Assembly (NCBI RefSeq): GCF_921293095.1
Contig: NC_060257.1
Location: forward strand, 53,976,968-54,040,967
Length of the DNA: 64,000 nt
From: Ischnura elegans
Lineage: Eukaryota > Arthropoda > Insecta > Odonata > Coenagrionidae
Direction of reading: 5' to 3'
Part shown: piece by piece, positions 44,205 through 57,000 of the stretch
Layout: every line of letters starts with the position of its first letter
Numbering within the stretch: the stretch's first letter is position 1
Program-made: the position numbers and the translations under genes
Notes under the pieces: model-generated
Told to the model about the DNA's origin: nothing
What the model saw: the letters and a program-made list of their open reading frames with translations, nothing else
Databases searched by the model: none

Positions 44205-45538
44205 ATTTGGAGATAGCAGAAAATGTATATATATTGCAAATAATAGAAATCAAACTAATATATATGCTATTTTTCCCTTTTAGGATTCCGCCTCTTGTTA
44301 ATTTTTAGTTCAAAAATGCTTAAAAAATAGAAAATCGCGTACATCGTCGTTTTTCTGAAAATTTCGGCCGAGGCCGGACGAGAAGTCTACTGAGGTTCTC
44401 AAGGTAGGCCAACCCCTTGGATTTCTCATATCAATTTTTTCGACAATAATTATTAATTCATAGATTGAAAATTTCTAGATTAGCAAATTTAAATATTCCT
44501 TGGGAAATACATCTTCAGCAATACTTGTTAATTTACTCCAGAAGAGGTCCTGGTTTTTCCTCAGTGGTGCAAAGTTGATGCAGAAGAGAAACTCTTGGTC
44601 CTTAAATTCTTATTGTTTTCTTTTCTTGTATCCTAGAGATCATTCCATCAACTGATAGACCTGCAATCAAAATATTTAAGAATAAGACAGCTCAGCAAAG
44701 TTCAATAGGAAGTACTGCCTATAAAATTAGTAATTATTCTATCCAATATACCGCACTACCAGAGAGTAATTTCATTTGGTTAGATTTTTAAAAAACTAAC
44801 CAATTACATTTGAGGAATTTGACATTATAATTTTCTATCTTATCAACAATCACATATCATACGCGAATGAAGCAGAAAATCTGATATATTACCTCATGAA
44901 CATTTTGGATGATGATCAACATATGCGTGAGCGTTTAAGTCAGAATCATTTTACGGCCTATTGCAGTACGTAAATATTATATAATAAGGTTGTAAATAAT
45001 GATAAAAATGGAAGTATCAGAGAATTTCCTTCATCTGTATTCCTGAAATTGTACTAAAATTGTCCTCAATTCACTAAAATTAATTTTTCTGTGAGCATTC
45101 AACAATTACTACATATTAAAAGATGTATTTTACCCAATTTTAGGTGTTTTTTTTGCTCTTCAATTGAAAAAAATGGACTGGTTTCCGAATTCTTGGCGTA
45201 AAATTTTACTTTACCCAAATAAAGCTAGGAACCCATCTAGGAACTACTGAAGGAGGAAAGAGGAAAGGAAGAAGAAGGCAGAATACCTAAAATACCACGT
45301 TATTTATTGGTGGTCTAGGATGCGGTGCGGAAGTACCGATCCACAAGTATACGAGTCATGCCGGGGTCAAGTTCCTAGCACTCCAGACGACAATGACACC
45401 GCATACCTAGGAATATCCAAGCTTCCAGGCGTTGGTCGACGGGGCGTTTTCACCTGCGGGTAGATATGCAAACCTTCATGCTCGTGGGTCGCGTGGGGTG
45501 CTCTATTGGTCGCTAGCAAAGGAGACAAACGTTGCAGA
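44205..45538. other. Spacer, nothing recognised
   Basis: AT-rich to about 45230, then a more GC-balanced unique segment to 45538. No domain, splice structure or element end was identified. Confidence 0.4.
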
Positions 45539-45729
45539 CAGGGCCGGCCTTAGGGCGGGGCGACCGCCCCGGGCCCCGCGCTTTGGGGGGCCTCGCGTTC
45601 GTGAAAAAAAATTAAAATATACGATAGTTTTGAAAACGCAATTTCAACTATTACTGTATTGTTAAGTCCGTGCTAGACAAAAAATAATATTAAGAATAAG
45701 GAATAATAATGCAGTAATTTTTATTGTGC

Positions 45730-46398
45730 AATAGGGTGGTTTCCTTCATCAAAGAAAACGAAAGGCATTGATTGCGATTCGTTACCCACCATTAGTGTAT
45801 TCATAATATACAAATTATTTTGTTTTAGAAATACCGGGTTAGACGAATGGCAATGGTCCATTTTTATCCTCATTTGAAAAGGGCCAGATTGGCGCCCATG
45901 CGATGCCACTCCACGTGACGTCACAGGGACCTAGTTTCTATACGAGAAGATAGGAGTTATACGTAGTCTGAGGTTACCATTGCATGCATGAGGCGCAGAG
46001 CTCAGGGAAACATGTCTTAACAATCACTTATTAAAACTGGCTAAGGTCGGAAAGTTTTCCTCGTTTGATAAGTTATTAATAATCCTTATTTAAGCCAAGC
46101 GCTACCAGTCAGCAGGGTACTAGGCTAGCCGCTAGCAGCCTGCGTCGTATCAGCGCTAAGCCTCGCCTCAAGGTCACCTCGCAGGGCGGGAGGGGGAACC
46201 AGAAATTCGTCACGCGGAGAGACTTCCCGACATTCATACTTAAGCGTCGCGTTTTCATGCGCTTGAAAATTTTCACTTTTCATTTAATCGCGAAAAATAG
46301 ATATCGTCATTTAAAAATCTAAAAGCGTGAAATACGTACTCCAGGAGTAATAATCTTTCGATTTAGGCAATAAAAAAATAATAGGAAACCACCCTATT
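45730..46398 (+). mobile_element. AATAGGG TIR element, copy 4
   Basis: A near-complete 669-bp copy from AATAGGGTGGTTTCCTTC to GGAAACCACCCTATT. It has a preserved CCACGTGACGTCACAGGG block, so it is useful as a reference for the family. Confidence 0.88.
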
Positions 46399-46659
46399 GC
46401 GTTTGTCAGTACAGTACTGTGTCGTGTGAGTGATAACAACGAGTGAGAGAACTTGACATGTGTGAGAGCGGTCGCGGCTAGGTAGTTGAAGGCGTAGTGT
46501 GGCGAGGGGAGGAGTGATGATTACATTATATCATGTTTTTATTATAACCCACTGCATAAGATTGATTAAACTTCAATGCAATGGTAAGTTTATTTTTATT
46601 AATCTATTACCATTTTGACCTGCATGTGAAATTAAAACTACCTTTTTTCATTTTACAGT

Positions 46660-48334
46660 AATAGGGTAGTTTCCTTCATCAAAGAAAACGAAAGGCAATA
46701 ATTGCGATTCGTTACCCACCATTAGTGTATTCATAATATACAAATTATCTCGTTTTAGAAATGCCGGTTTAAGCGAATGGCAATGGTCCATTTTTATCCT
46801 CATTTGAAATTGGCGCCCATGCGATGCCACTCCACGTGACGTCACAGGGACCTAGTTACTATGGGTGCGGTCCAATGAATGCTACTTTCGCTACCAGACG
46901 CTACAGACGGAAGTGCTCCGGAGCACCGGTCCATAGGCGCTACGTTCGCTACGAGAATTTCTTTTCGGACCGGTCAGGAGCGAAGTCAAGATGGCGGAAA
47001 TGAACGAGGGTGGGCAAACTGGGATTATGAAATCGAAGATGTGGTTTTAATTGCGAATTGAGGTGACTATGATCATTGAATATTAATAAATATGTTTGAA
47101 TATCATTAAAATGAATTTTATTTTTCAATACCGAGGCTCCACATAGTAAAGGAAGAAACTTTGGACTGTATTTCTCACACCAACCCTCGCCTACCCTTCT
47201 CAATGAAACTCATTACCCTAGTAAAGGAAAAAGTAGGTACTCTACCGTTTTCCCAGTTGAAACATATTAACTTATAATGGCTAGCGACTATTAAAAAACA
47301 TTAATCTATTTCATGTATATCCTATTTTTCTTCAGATTTTAATTTATGGCATGAGTAAATTTTTCGATATATGTTCTTACAATCCTTTCTTTATATTACA
47401 TGCCCCTTTTAATAATTTTTGTTGCCTTTTGTATGTAAAGGCTGCTTCCAAAGACATTTGAGTTCATTTTGGGGGAGATACGAGAATGTTTGTCGATATT
47501 TAGTTCTTGCTACATATTTATTTAAATCACAATTAAATTTACATCTATTTACTTAGTGCGTCTACTCCGTTACTTCGTAGTCACTTATATAGGAGAAAGG
47601 CGTCCACATTCAGCGTCCATCATCTGCAACGTGAGTAAACTCTCCATTGCCTCAGTGCATTCCCTTCGAATTTCCGCCAAAAATTGACTCGCTCCCCGGT
47701 GACCCAAGTTTTCAGGGGAGCGTCTGGAGCTGGTCCGGAGCGAGGCGGGAAACGGGTGTATGACGTTTGCCGTGACGTCACAGCCTAACCTGTAGCGCTC
47801 CGTAGCGAATAACGGACCGCTTGGTGGCGCTCCGAAGCATTGGTAGCGTTCAACGGACCGCACCCTAGGAGAAGATAGGAGTTATGCATCGTCTGAGGTT
47901 ACCAATGCATGCATGAGGCGCAGAGCTCAGGGAACGTAGGCTACGCTCAGGGAAACATGTCTTAATAATCACTCATTAAAACTGGCTAAGGTCGGAAAGT
48001 TTTCCTCGTTTGATAAGGTATTAATAATCCTTATTGAAGCCAAGCGCTACCAGCCAGCAGGATACCCTCTAGCAGCCTGCGACGTATCAGCGCTAAGCCT
48101 CGCCTCAAGGTCACCTCACCGGGCGGGAGGGGGAACCAGAAATACGACGTACGGAGAGATTTCCCGGCATTCATACTTATGCGTCGCGTTTTCGCGCGCT
48201 TGAAATTTTTCACTTTTCATTTGATCGCGAAAATTAGATGTTGTCATTTAAAAATCTAAAAGCGTGAAATACGTACTCCAGGAGTAATAATCTTTCGATT
48301 TAGGCAATAAAAAAATAATAGGAAACCACCCTAT
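46660..48334 (+). mobile_element. AATAGGG TIR element, copy 5, split
   Basis: Left part is 46660-46862 and right part 47866-48334, interrupted by a 1003-bp element. Joined, the parts have family length. The right part has a small local duplication around 47928-47960 (two copies of CTCAGGGAA). Confidence 0.85.
46863..47865. mobile_element. Harbinger-like element inside copy 5
   Basis: The ends are GGGTGCGGTCC on both strands, followed by weaker inverted similarity containing TGAAYGCTAC. The subterminal regions are rich in GCTCCG/GCTACG motifs. The flanks read TAT and TAG, compatible with a small TA-type duplication but not proving it. Short frames at 46879-47061 plus and 47585-47863 minus have no recognised domain. 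The second includes EIRRECTEAMESLLTLQMMD, which might be a relic of a Harbinger accessory protein; this is speculative. Confidence 0.6.
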
Positions 48335-48676
48335 TGCTTTAGGCTTACAACTAATTAACTTTCATAATCTAACTTATAAAAATACCTACCTATTGAAAAA
48401 GCGCGCTTTTTATGTTTATTTTACGTTATAATTTTATGAATAAATATCATAATAAATTTTACTTGTATTATACTATTTTGAACTCAACTGCGTGATGGTA
48501 TCATAACGGCGTAATTACCAAGTCTGAATTTGGAAGGGGAACACATACTTAGCCAGAGATTGGTAGGGATTCAAAATGCTCGAGTTTGTAGATGGGGTAT
48601 AGAGCTTAATATTTTAAGTGAAGGGCCCCGCACTGAAGGTTCGCCCCTAGCCCCGCACCTGCTAGGGCCGGCCCTG

Positions 48677-51024
48677 GGCCAACCTGCTTACTTATAAGCG
48701 CCTTCCTTATTTCTTCCTTTCACCGTATCTCAATGACTTCATATGAAGTGCTAGGCGGGACAGCAATGATGCACATATTTTATAATCTCTCATGTGATTT
48801 ACAAACTTAAAAATGGGAGGTGAAATGGCCTCATAAGTGTAATAGCTCTTTTATCCTAATATCTCTTTTTACCTAAATCCGGCCCTCGGAATAAATAAGA
48901 CAAAATTGCATCGCCCAAGTGGTGGCAATAATCTGTTGGTGAGGCTAAAAATACATACATATAGGTTTCAGTGGCCATCTAAGTAAGGTGAGGTAAGTTT
49001 AATGGCATACATAATTTGAGAGGACTGTCTGAAAGTTCATACTGGACTGTCATGACCAGCTAGGTTTTTGAAATTGCTGGTGACAAAGATTCTCTCTCAC
49101 ATATGGATTATGGATGGCTACTGCATTTACTTTGGTCGATAGGAGAAAATTGTATCACCTTTGAGGGGAATAATACCAATGACCTTGAGCTAACTGATAT
49201 ATCCAGGAGTAGTAGAGAGTAGTATAGAGGAGGCACAGGCCACAATACTTTTGAATCCTTTTTTATCAAGAGAATTTTAAAGAGTTTTATGATTTGGCCT
49301 CTACATCTTCAGGAAGCATTGAGCGTGGACCCCCCCCCCCCCCCCCATGGTAGCAACCAACTCTAATATTAGGTGATATCTTTGTCTATCATGAACAGCA
49401 ATTTGATAGTATTAGGGCATGGCTGTATTGATGTCCACTTGTGACTAAGCCGAAAGCCACTGAGTGCATCCAGAGAAGAGGCTGAAAATCCTTATACTGT
49501 CGTTGAGATCAACATCAGGGCCATCTGATATTCTCAGCTGCTCACTTGACCCTCTTTACTTTGGCAATTGAACTGTCCATTTCCTTCCCAAGTAACAAAA
49601 GAATATTGAAAAATGATTTTAAAATTACTTCAAATAATTTTAACGTCAAATTGTAATACCATCAAATAATTTTAATACCATATGTGATCTCATTTACTTG
49701 ATAGCCGAAAAAGTTCTTTTTTTAAGCAATTCATAGCATAATACTATGTTTTCTTACAATTTAAAATAATTAAAAAATAACTACATATTTTGAAATCATT
49801 TTAGCATAATTTTGAAATAATTAGACTATAATTTCGAAATCATTTGAAAACCCTTACATAAATTTTCAATGGCACATAATCTTAGTCATACCGAAGTGAT
49901 AAAATAAACGAGAAGTACATTTCTCATACTTTTGAGGTGATTGTGAGATGACTGACAGCTGTTTACCTAGTTATACATAAAACTACCACTTGAATCGGAA
50001 TTGCATTTCCAGTTAATTACATTATGCCTATTTTTATTATAGCGGGACTATACCGATGTCATCACCTTCACGGAGTCACCCAAAAGTGCATATTAGTGCG
50101 AAAAATTCCACAGAAGAAATCATTTGCCTTGATAAAGACATTTGCCTGTTGACAGGCAAAAGGTACCTATGTAGAAGAAATGAGAGGAGAGCTGCATAAA
50201 GTAAGAAAAAATCACATAATACATCTTCAGATAGCTAACTGATGAAGAAGATGAAGTCCATCTCTCCTTGGCATATTCAGGCCAGAGATACTATTGGCCC
50301 TTGCATGGAAAGAATTGTTTAGAGGTTTACAAAATGACAGGCTAAGTACAAGAATATAATCCCAGAAATAACAACCTGATATACTTTAAATCTCATGATA
50401 AGTTATGGTTTGCATTTAAAATTTTTGAACAGTTAGTTTTTTTCCTGCCTAGTAATTATTAGTTTCAAATTAACCAAAGAATTCTCTACCTTTTTGGCAA
50501 AGGAATTTGTCGTACGATTATTGCAAGTTGGTCAAAAAAATTCCTAAAGTTTTCCCATAAGAAAAGCATTGAGAGCGTTCAAACAGTAATAAAAAATACT
50601 AAATATCAATTCGTCGGTATGGCAACCACACCAAAAAATCAACCAATAAATCTAGTCCATGTTCATTGAATATCATAATCCTCGAACATTTAAAAGTACG
50701 AAATAAAAGCGAAAAAGTCGTAGTCCCATAAGGCTCTCATGTTAATCCAAGTCGATCTATCTCGAAAACTAATCGACTTTTTCAAGTTTTCAGATTTTTC
50801 CTCCCGATGAATATTTTTTTACTTTTACGTCCAATAAGCCAAATACCCACAAATATCACAGTTTGGGCTACTAATTTGTGTCAATCACCCAATCACTCAA
50901 TTACTTTCCCACTTTATATATGCGCAGCAGTTGATGTGGAAAATTCAAAAGATTGCATAATGGGAGGGACTTCATGGAGTATGTTTAGCAGAACATACCT
51001 TGCATAGTCAACCATTATTCAATA
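48677..51024. other. AT-rich spacer with decayed repeats
   Basis: A C-run lies at 49330-49347. At 49610-49860 there are repeated TTTGAAATAATT-like words. At 50040-50150 there is a decayed copy of the repeat at 33560. No gene was recognised. Confidence 0.4.
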
Positions 51025-51235
51025 GCTGACTGCAGGGGCGGATCCAAGATATCTTTCTGGGCGGGGAGGTGGGACATAAGGAAGGCCATATCCAGGATTT
51101 TGTTCTGGGGGGCACAAGGCCACCTCGTAATACAAAGGGAATGCAATCATAATGGGAATGTATTAAAAATTTTGTATATTTTTTAAGTGTCTGGGCGGGG
51201 CCCATGCCCCATCAAGATCCGCCTATGGCTGACTG
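51025..51235. mobile_element. Short hAT-type element with perfect 8-bp TSD
   Basis: Body 51033-51227 (195 bp). The left end is CAGGGGCGGATC and the right end, reverse strand, is CATAGGCGGATC. GCTGACTG flanks both sides exactly (51025-51032 and 51228-51235). Confidence 0.85.
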
Positions 51236-52294
51236 AAATGCGGTGGTGTACTAAAGAATAGAAGAAGTTAAAAGTGGTGTACAATAGGTCAGAGAATGAC
51301 CCAGTGGATATATGTCATATTATAAGACATAGCAGTTACCTGAGAAATATAACACAGACTGTATTTCAGAATGCTACCCAAGATTTGATCCCAACTAAAA
51401 GTCGACTCGGTTGTCACTTTGGTATTGTGAGACCTCACTCGAATCCCATCTCAAATTGAGTCGCCAAGATCCAAGATGTCTGCTGCCATCGCCTCGAGTT
51501 TGGAAAATATATAGTACAATTGTCATGAAAATTCTTCCACATGAGATATTGTACTCCAGTGATACTTGGTTCTGATGAGCTGGAGACGATGTATGAAAAT
51601 AGTTTAGGTAGATGAATTATTTTGCAAATTTGGCCACAGTTGATTAAGCTCAAATGAATTGAGTTGGAGTTAAATTCTAAAATATGAACTGTATGTGAAA
51701 CTCAAGTTGAGATATGAACCACCAAAGTAGAGTTCTCAAGAGTACTCAAGATTGAGTCAGGTTCTGGAATAAGGACCTAAGTGAATGAGAGGAAGACCAA
51801 TACATAAGTACTTTGACAGATAAAGGAGATAATGAAAAAGAACACTAAGGCACAGAAGGAACTAGCGAGAGTCACAAATAATGGGAAAACACGGATTACC
51901 CAAACTTTCATTTCAATTTAATGCCTTTTAATGTACGTAATTTACGTAAAACAAACAATACATATATATTATTATTTATGCCGTTATTCTGTTATTTAAG
52001 AGTGCTTCCCAGACTCATTGAAAGCTTTCTTCGCCAGTTCGCGACCTTTTTAGCGGCCATAACATGGTTGTACTCGTATTACTAATGCTCCATGTAAGGC
52101 CTGGTTTCAAAATCCACACATATGAGGCTAAGTGATCATGAATACAGGAAAGTGGAATGATGATATGAATACGAAAGTGAATACACAAATGCTTCAAAAC
52201 CACTGCTCGACGTCGGAAACTACACTGTCAGGCACCACGCCAAGTAGTTGCGTCTCGCACACGTTGCCCGGGATGCAACTGCTGCGGGACGTGT
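51236..52294. other. Spacer, nothing recognised
   Basis: Repeated short words such as GAGTTGGAGTT and CTCAAGATTGAGTC occur at 51640-51760. No gene or element ends were found. Confidence 0.4.
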
Positions 52295-52568
52295 ATCCGT
52301 GACAGTGGCGGATACAGAAAAAACTCAAGGGGGGGGCAACATATCTTGAGTTGTCTTTACTTTTATCGTAATAAAAGATGATCAAGTCACAGGCAAAGTA
52401 TATGAAAATTTTATTTAAAGTGATTATAAACATGTAAAAGACAATGCCATCTTATGATATAAAAAAGTTACAATTGTGGTTTTGCAATGCTCGGCAATAC
52501 AAGCGGACCCGCAAGGGAGGGGCGCGCGCCCCCTCCGCCCCCCATCTGTATCCGCCACTGATCCGTGA
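52295..52568. mobile_element. hAT-type element with perfect TSD and 16-bp TIR
   Basis: Body 52303-52560 (258 bp). Both termini read CAGTGGCGGATACAGA when oriented inward. ATCCGTGA is duplicated exactly at 52295-52302 and 52561-52568. Perfect ends and duplication indicate a recent insertion. Confidence 0.92.
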
Positions 52569-53111
52569 TCATGGAGCGCGGTCGCACACTGAGAGGCTTG
52601 GAAAACAGGAACACGGTGAATGTAGCTAGCACGCGAACGCTTCTGTTTTACGAGGGGGATTCTAACGGAAATAATAAACCTGATGTATCCTAGCATTTAT
52701 GAAGTAATTCCGATGGTTTTACGTCTGATTTTATTTTTTCATAAAGATTGAGGAAAATACTGAGTGAGAGTGAAAATCATGCACTGATAATCCGCAACAT
52801 GGATATACCTACCGCAGCTGGATAATTGGGAGTCTGCTGTATCTACGTTAATAGCTGATCATTTCTCCAACTGTGATTACATGGGAAATTGCCACTTAAT
52901 GAGAATAAAAACCTTTGATACATCTGAAACTGGTTGTTTCATGCGAGGTGAGATGGAACTGTTTCACCATAAATGAAAGAGATCCTTTAAGTTCCACTTA
53001 AAAATGAAGTGCAAGCTTCAAAATGCACCATGAAGTGAAGTGAATTAAGTTTTTACATGGAACTTGCAAGATCTCTATTACATACTTTGACACGACACCT
53101 AAACATCATAT

Positions 53112-53770
53112 TAAGGGTAGTTTCCTTCATCAAAGAAAATGAAATGTATTGATTGCGATTCCTTACCCACCATTAGTGTATTCATAATATACAAATTATT
53201 TAGTTTTAGAAATCCCAGTTTAGACGAATGACAATGGTCAATTTTAACCACATTTGAAAAAGGCCAGATTGGCGCCCAAGCGATGCCACTCCACGTGATG
53301 CCACAGGGACCTAGTTACTATAAGAGTAGGTAGGAGTTTTACATCGTCTGAGATTACCAATGCATGCATGAGGCACAGAGCTCAGGGAAACATCTCTTGA
53401 AAATCACCTATTGAAATTGCCTATGGTCGTAAAGTTTCCTTCGTTTGATAGGGTATTAATAATCCTTATTTAAGCCAAATGCTACCTGCTAGCATGGTGC
53501 TCTGCTACCTGCTAGCACCCTGCATCGCAGCGGCACACTTACCCTCGCCCCAAGGTCACCTCACACGGCGACAGCGGGAACCAGAATGGTGTCACATGGG
53601 GTTTTCCCAGCATTCATACTTAGCCATCGCATTTTCGCGCACTTGAAAATTTTCCCTTTTCATTTAATCGCAAAAAATAGATATCATCATTTAAAAATCT
53701 AAAATGCATACTCCAGGAGTAATAATCTTTCGATTTAGGCAATAAAAAAATAATAGGAAACCACCCTATT
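53112..53770 (+). mobile_element. AATAGGG TIR element, copy 6, next to ISCU
   Basis: It runs from TAAGGGTAGTTTCCTTC to GGAAACCACCCTATT. The CRE-like TGACGTCA of other copies is mutated here (GTGATGCCACAG). It ends 38 bp beyond the presumed ISCU polyadenylation signal. Confidence 0.85.
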
Positions 53771-53807
53771 GGTAATTGATGAAACAAAAAATTTTAGGTC
53801 ATTATGT

Positions 53808-53813
53808 TTTATT
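53808..53813 (-). terminator. Presumed ISCU polyadenylation signal
   Basis: AATAAA on the minus strand, about 217 bp after the ISCU stop codon and shortly before the TIR element. A second candidate is not excluded because the 3' UTR is AT-rich. Confidence 0.5.
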
Positions 53814-54029
53814 AAACATGACAATTACATAATACAATAAATTTGGCAAATAAAAATACAACATCTCTCTAAAATTTAATCATCGTCAAACCCTGAGTAT
53901 ATCCTCACCTATCTTCACTTTGAATATGTTCTATAAATTTTTCACATTGGAGCAAAGGAACTTACAAAGTTATAACTTAAAAAGATATCAGTGCATATCT
54001 GGGTGATGTTAATTTCTATTAGCCAGTGG

Positions 54030-57000
54030 TTAGCCATCACTAGGTCTCTGTTGCTTGATTTTATAATCGGATAGAGCAGCTTTGATTGCATCTTCTGCTA
54101 ACACTGTCAAATAAAAGAAATTATTCATTAGAATCTGGAAATAGCAAATTAGAGAACCTTCATTCAATTCACATAATACCTATGTCCTCACTGAACTATG
54201 TTAACATTAACACACTTCATTAATTTCATAGTATTTTAATAATGATGCTATGATCACCTTCGCTCTCCGCAATATTAACCCGATCCAACATTATACAAAA
54301 TTGTTTAATGTTTCCGAAAACTTGTACCGGACTGTGCTGAAAATGCTTAAACACACATACGTTCAAATATTTAGATGATTGAAGCTAAAACCAGCTACAT
54401 CGTCTCATTGTCACACCTTTGTTGTCGTTGACACACTCTTGGCATAAAACATTAGCTGTGCAAATAGGCCTGCTTATATTAGGGCATGTTTCCCCCCTAA
54501 GTTTTTTCCAAATTATCACCTAATGGTTTAAATATTTGAAATGTGATACTTATACTTCATTAACGTTGGGATATTATAACAGTTAGGTTATCTAATAAAT
54601 AGTTCAGCACCAAACTTCAACATTTGAAAATGCCCTAAATGAAATATTAGCAGAAGCATCCTCAGAAAAGGATTAATAAATAATATTTCTCACAAGGTAT
54701 TCAAAGTATGTAGGCACCTCTCCATTACTACGCACGGTTATCAAATCGGCCCAAGAACTTGAGCACTAAACATGACAATCAGCTCAGTTCTGCATGCAGA
54801 GGCAAATTGCCACTAAAACAATTCCTGGCTATGGTTAACAGATTTGAAGAAATTGAGAGCAATCTATAACCATCTTCTAAGGGTGCGATTCATAGATGAC
54901 ACTGAAATTGTTCACTTTACAAAGTCTCTCTATATGGTAAAGTGAGACTTTAGCTAAAGTTCGTTTCAAAGTCATTCCGAGGACCTCACATCATTAAGTG
55001 GAACTTTTACTGCTAAAGTCTCGATCAGGTATTGAAATTTTGAGTTTTGGCAATGAACGCTGCGAAAAAGTGAAGAAAAAATGACACAATATTAATTGCA
55101 AAGTTGTTTACAGGTTTTTGGCGACTGGGTTTCCGTTTTGTATTGTGCAAAGCTTTTATTAAGCAGCATTTTCTCGTTCTCTCGTTTTGTGTGCAAATGT
55201 AAATGAATACTGCGTTATTGAAAGCTTTTCCCCACTAACTTTATTGTATGTTAATGACAAGTTTGCTGAATAAACGCTCACTATTAATTAGCTTTGTGCA
55301 TTGGAAATGCTCTTACATGTTTCCAGCGAAGTAAAGATTCAAATGCTGATATTTTCAGGTCATTTTATGATCATCTTGTGTGTTTAACTGCCTATGGTTC
55401 CTTGGACTACTTGTTAGTCAAAGTTTGATGGTATAAGTTCATTGAAGGTGGGTGAAATAGAGAAATTCTCTCGTGTTAACTTGAAACTATACCAATTAAT
55501 TCGAAGATTTATCAATCAGTGGTTGTCTCAGGTGGAGGAATATTTTGAAGAGGTATGGGCGCGTATTGTATTCTTTTGTGCTTACCAATATTTTATTTCT
55601 CGGAATGTTGACGTACAGGGCTGTATATGCTAGAGAAATGGACACTCGAGAATACCTATATCATGAAAATGAATGAATGCATGACCACACAATGAAACTT
55701 GTTGAGTGTGAGAATGGATTTATATCAATAAATATCTCTGTATCTACTCCAAACGATGCCTCTACATATGTAAATACCTAACCCCAAGTATCCATTCACG
55801 AATTTCGTATTAAAAAAGTTCAACGAAGTCTGTATAAAGAAAATTTCATAACTATCCTACATCCTCAAGAAAATATTGTTTTGCTGCAGATAATATGACT
55901 ATGAAGGAAAGTATGTTTTACTTTTTTATTGCTGCCTTTCATGATAAGATCCTATATCATCATTGTAGACATTCAAATGCGTAGTCGAAAAACAAAACAA
56001 AAACTCTCTAGTTTCAAAATGACAGAAACAGGAAAATGTTAAACGTGATATGGAGGCATATGGAAAGAGTACATTAAGCAATTATGGAATGAAAATGCTT
56101 AAAATACAATGCAAAGTATAGAAACTATCACTTGGCTAGCCAAACGACATGAAAATCAAGTCTTTGCTTACGAAGACCATTGACGCCAATATAAACAGAA
56201 TTTTGCTACCATTTCAAGTATCTTTAAGGTAAATTCTGGAATATAAGCACATAAATAACCTAAGAACTTAATAATTAGCTTATATTCAAAATCAACATAA
56301 ATTATGCCAACCTGTTCAACCACTTACTGTGCTGTAATTATCACATTATCATAAAAATTTCCTAGGCAGTATAACGACCCATAGAGTTCAACTGCAGAAT
56401 TTAAGTAATGGGTCACCTCCATCAATACTAACTCAATATAATTCCAGGGAAAAGAGACATATTAGGTGCCTGGTTTTTTCTTGAAAGGTGCCTCTCTGCT
56501 GCTGTGTTCTCATCAAAAAATTAATTCCTCTTAATTTCCGTAACCCAAATATCTCCATATTTCAACTTCAACAACAGCATGTGCGGCCATATTTATTCAT
56601 CCGTAAAGGGCACTTTAGCCCAAAGTGAGCTCCGGGTGGGCACTTAACGGTAAAGGGACGATTCGGCCATCTTTCTTTTTAAGTGTCGCTTATGAAACGG
56701 AGAAAGCAGACTTTAGCCCATCTAAAGTATACTTTAGCCTAAATTGCCGTCTATGAATCGGACTTGACTGACTTTTGACTGGCATCAACAATTGCGTCAC
56801 ATAGCACAAGTCATAAAACACCATCGAGCTAAAATTATTTTTTATGGCTAAATATGATATCAACGCTAATAATAATCATTAAGGGACTACTTCAAAAGAT
56901 TTCCAAATGTTGGCCAATAATGCATTCTACCGGTTGCCCAAGATACCCAACCGAAATGACACAGCTCAGATAGAACTGACTTGTGACATTACCACAAACT

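Larger units (their letters stand above)
45539..48676. mobile_element. hAT-like element hosting nested insertions
   Basis: The left end is CAGGGCCGGCCTTAG and the reverse strand of the right end is CAGGGCCGGCCCTAG. The total span is 3138 bp, but removing the two TIR-element copies (45730-46398 and 46660-48334) leaves about 790 bp of host element at 45539-45729, 46399-46659 and 48335-48676. No matching octamer flanks the ends (GTTGCAGA versus GGCCAACC), so hAT assignment rests on the CAGGG tips. No transposase frame. Confidence 0.65.

Noticed and set aside
46879-47061. 60-aa open frame at the left end of the Harbinger-like element
   Set aside because: It begins inside the terminal repeat and has no recognised domain, so it is likely incidental.
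49330-49347. Poly-C runs here and near 44160 as possible G-quadruplexes
   Set aside because: A single homopolymer run is not the spaced G-tract pattern and is more likely slippage at element ends.
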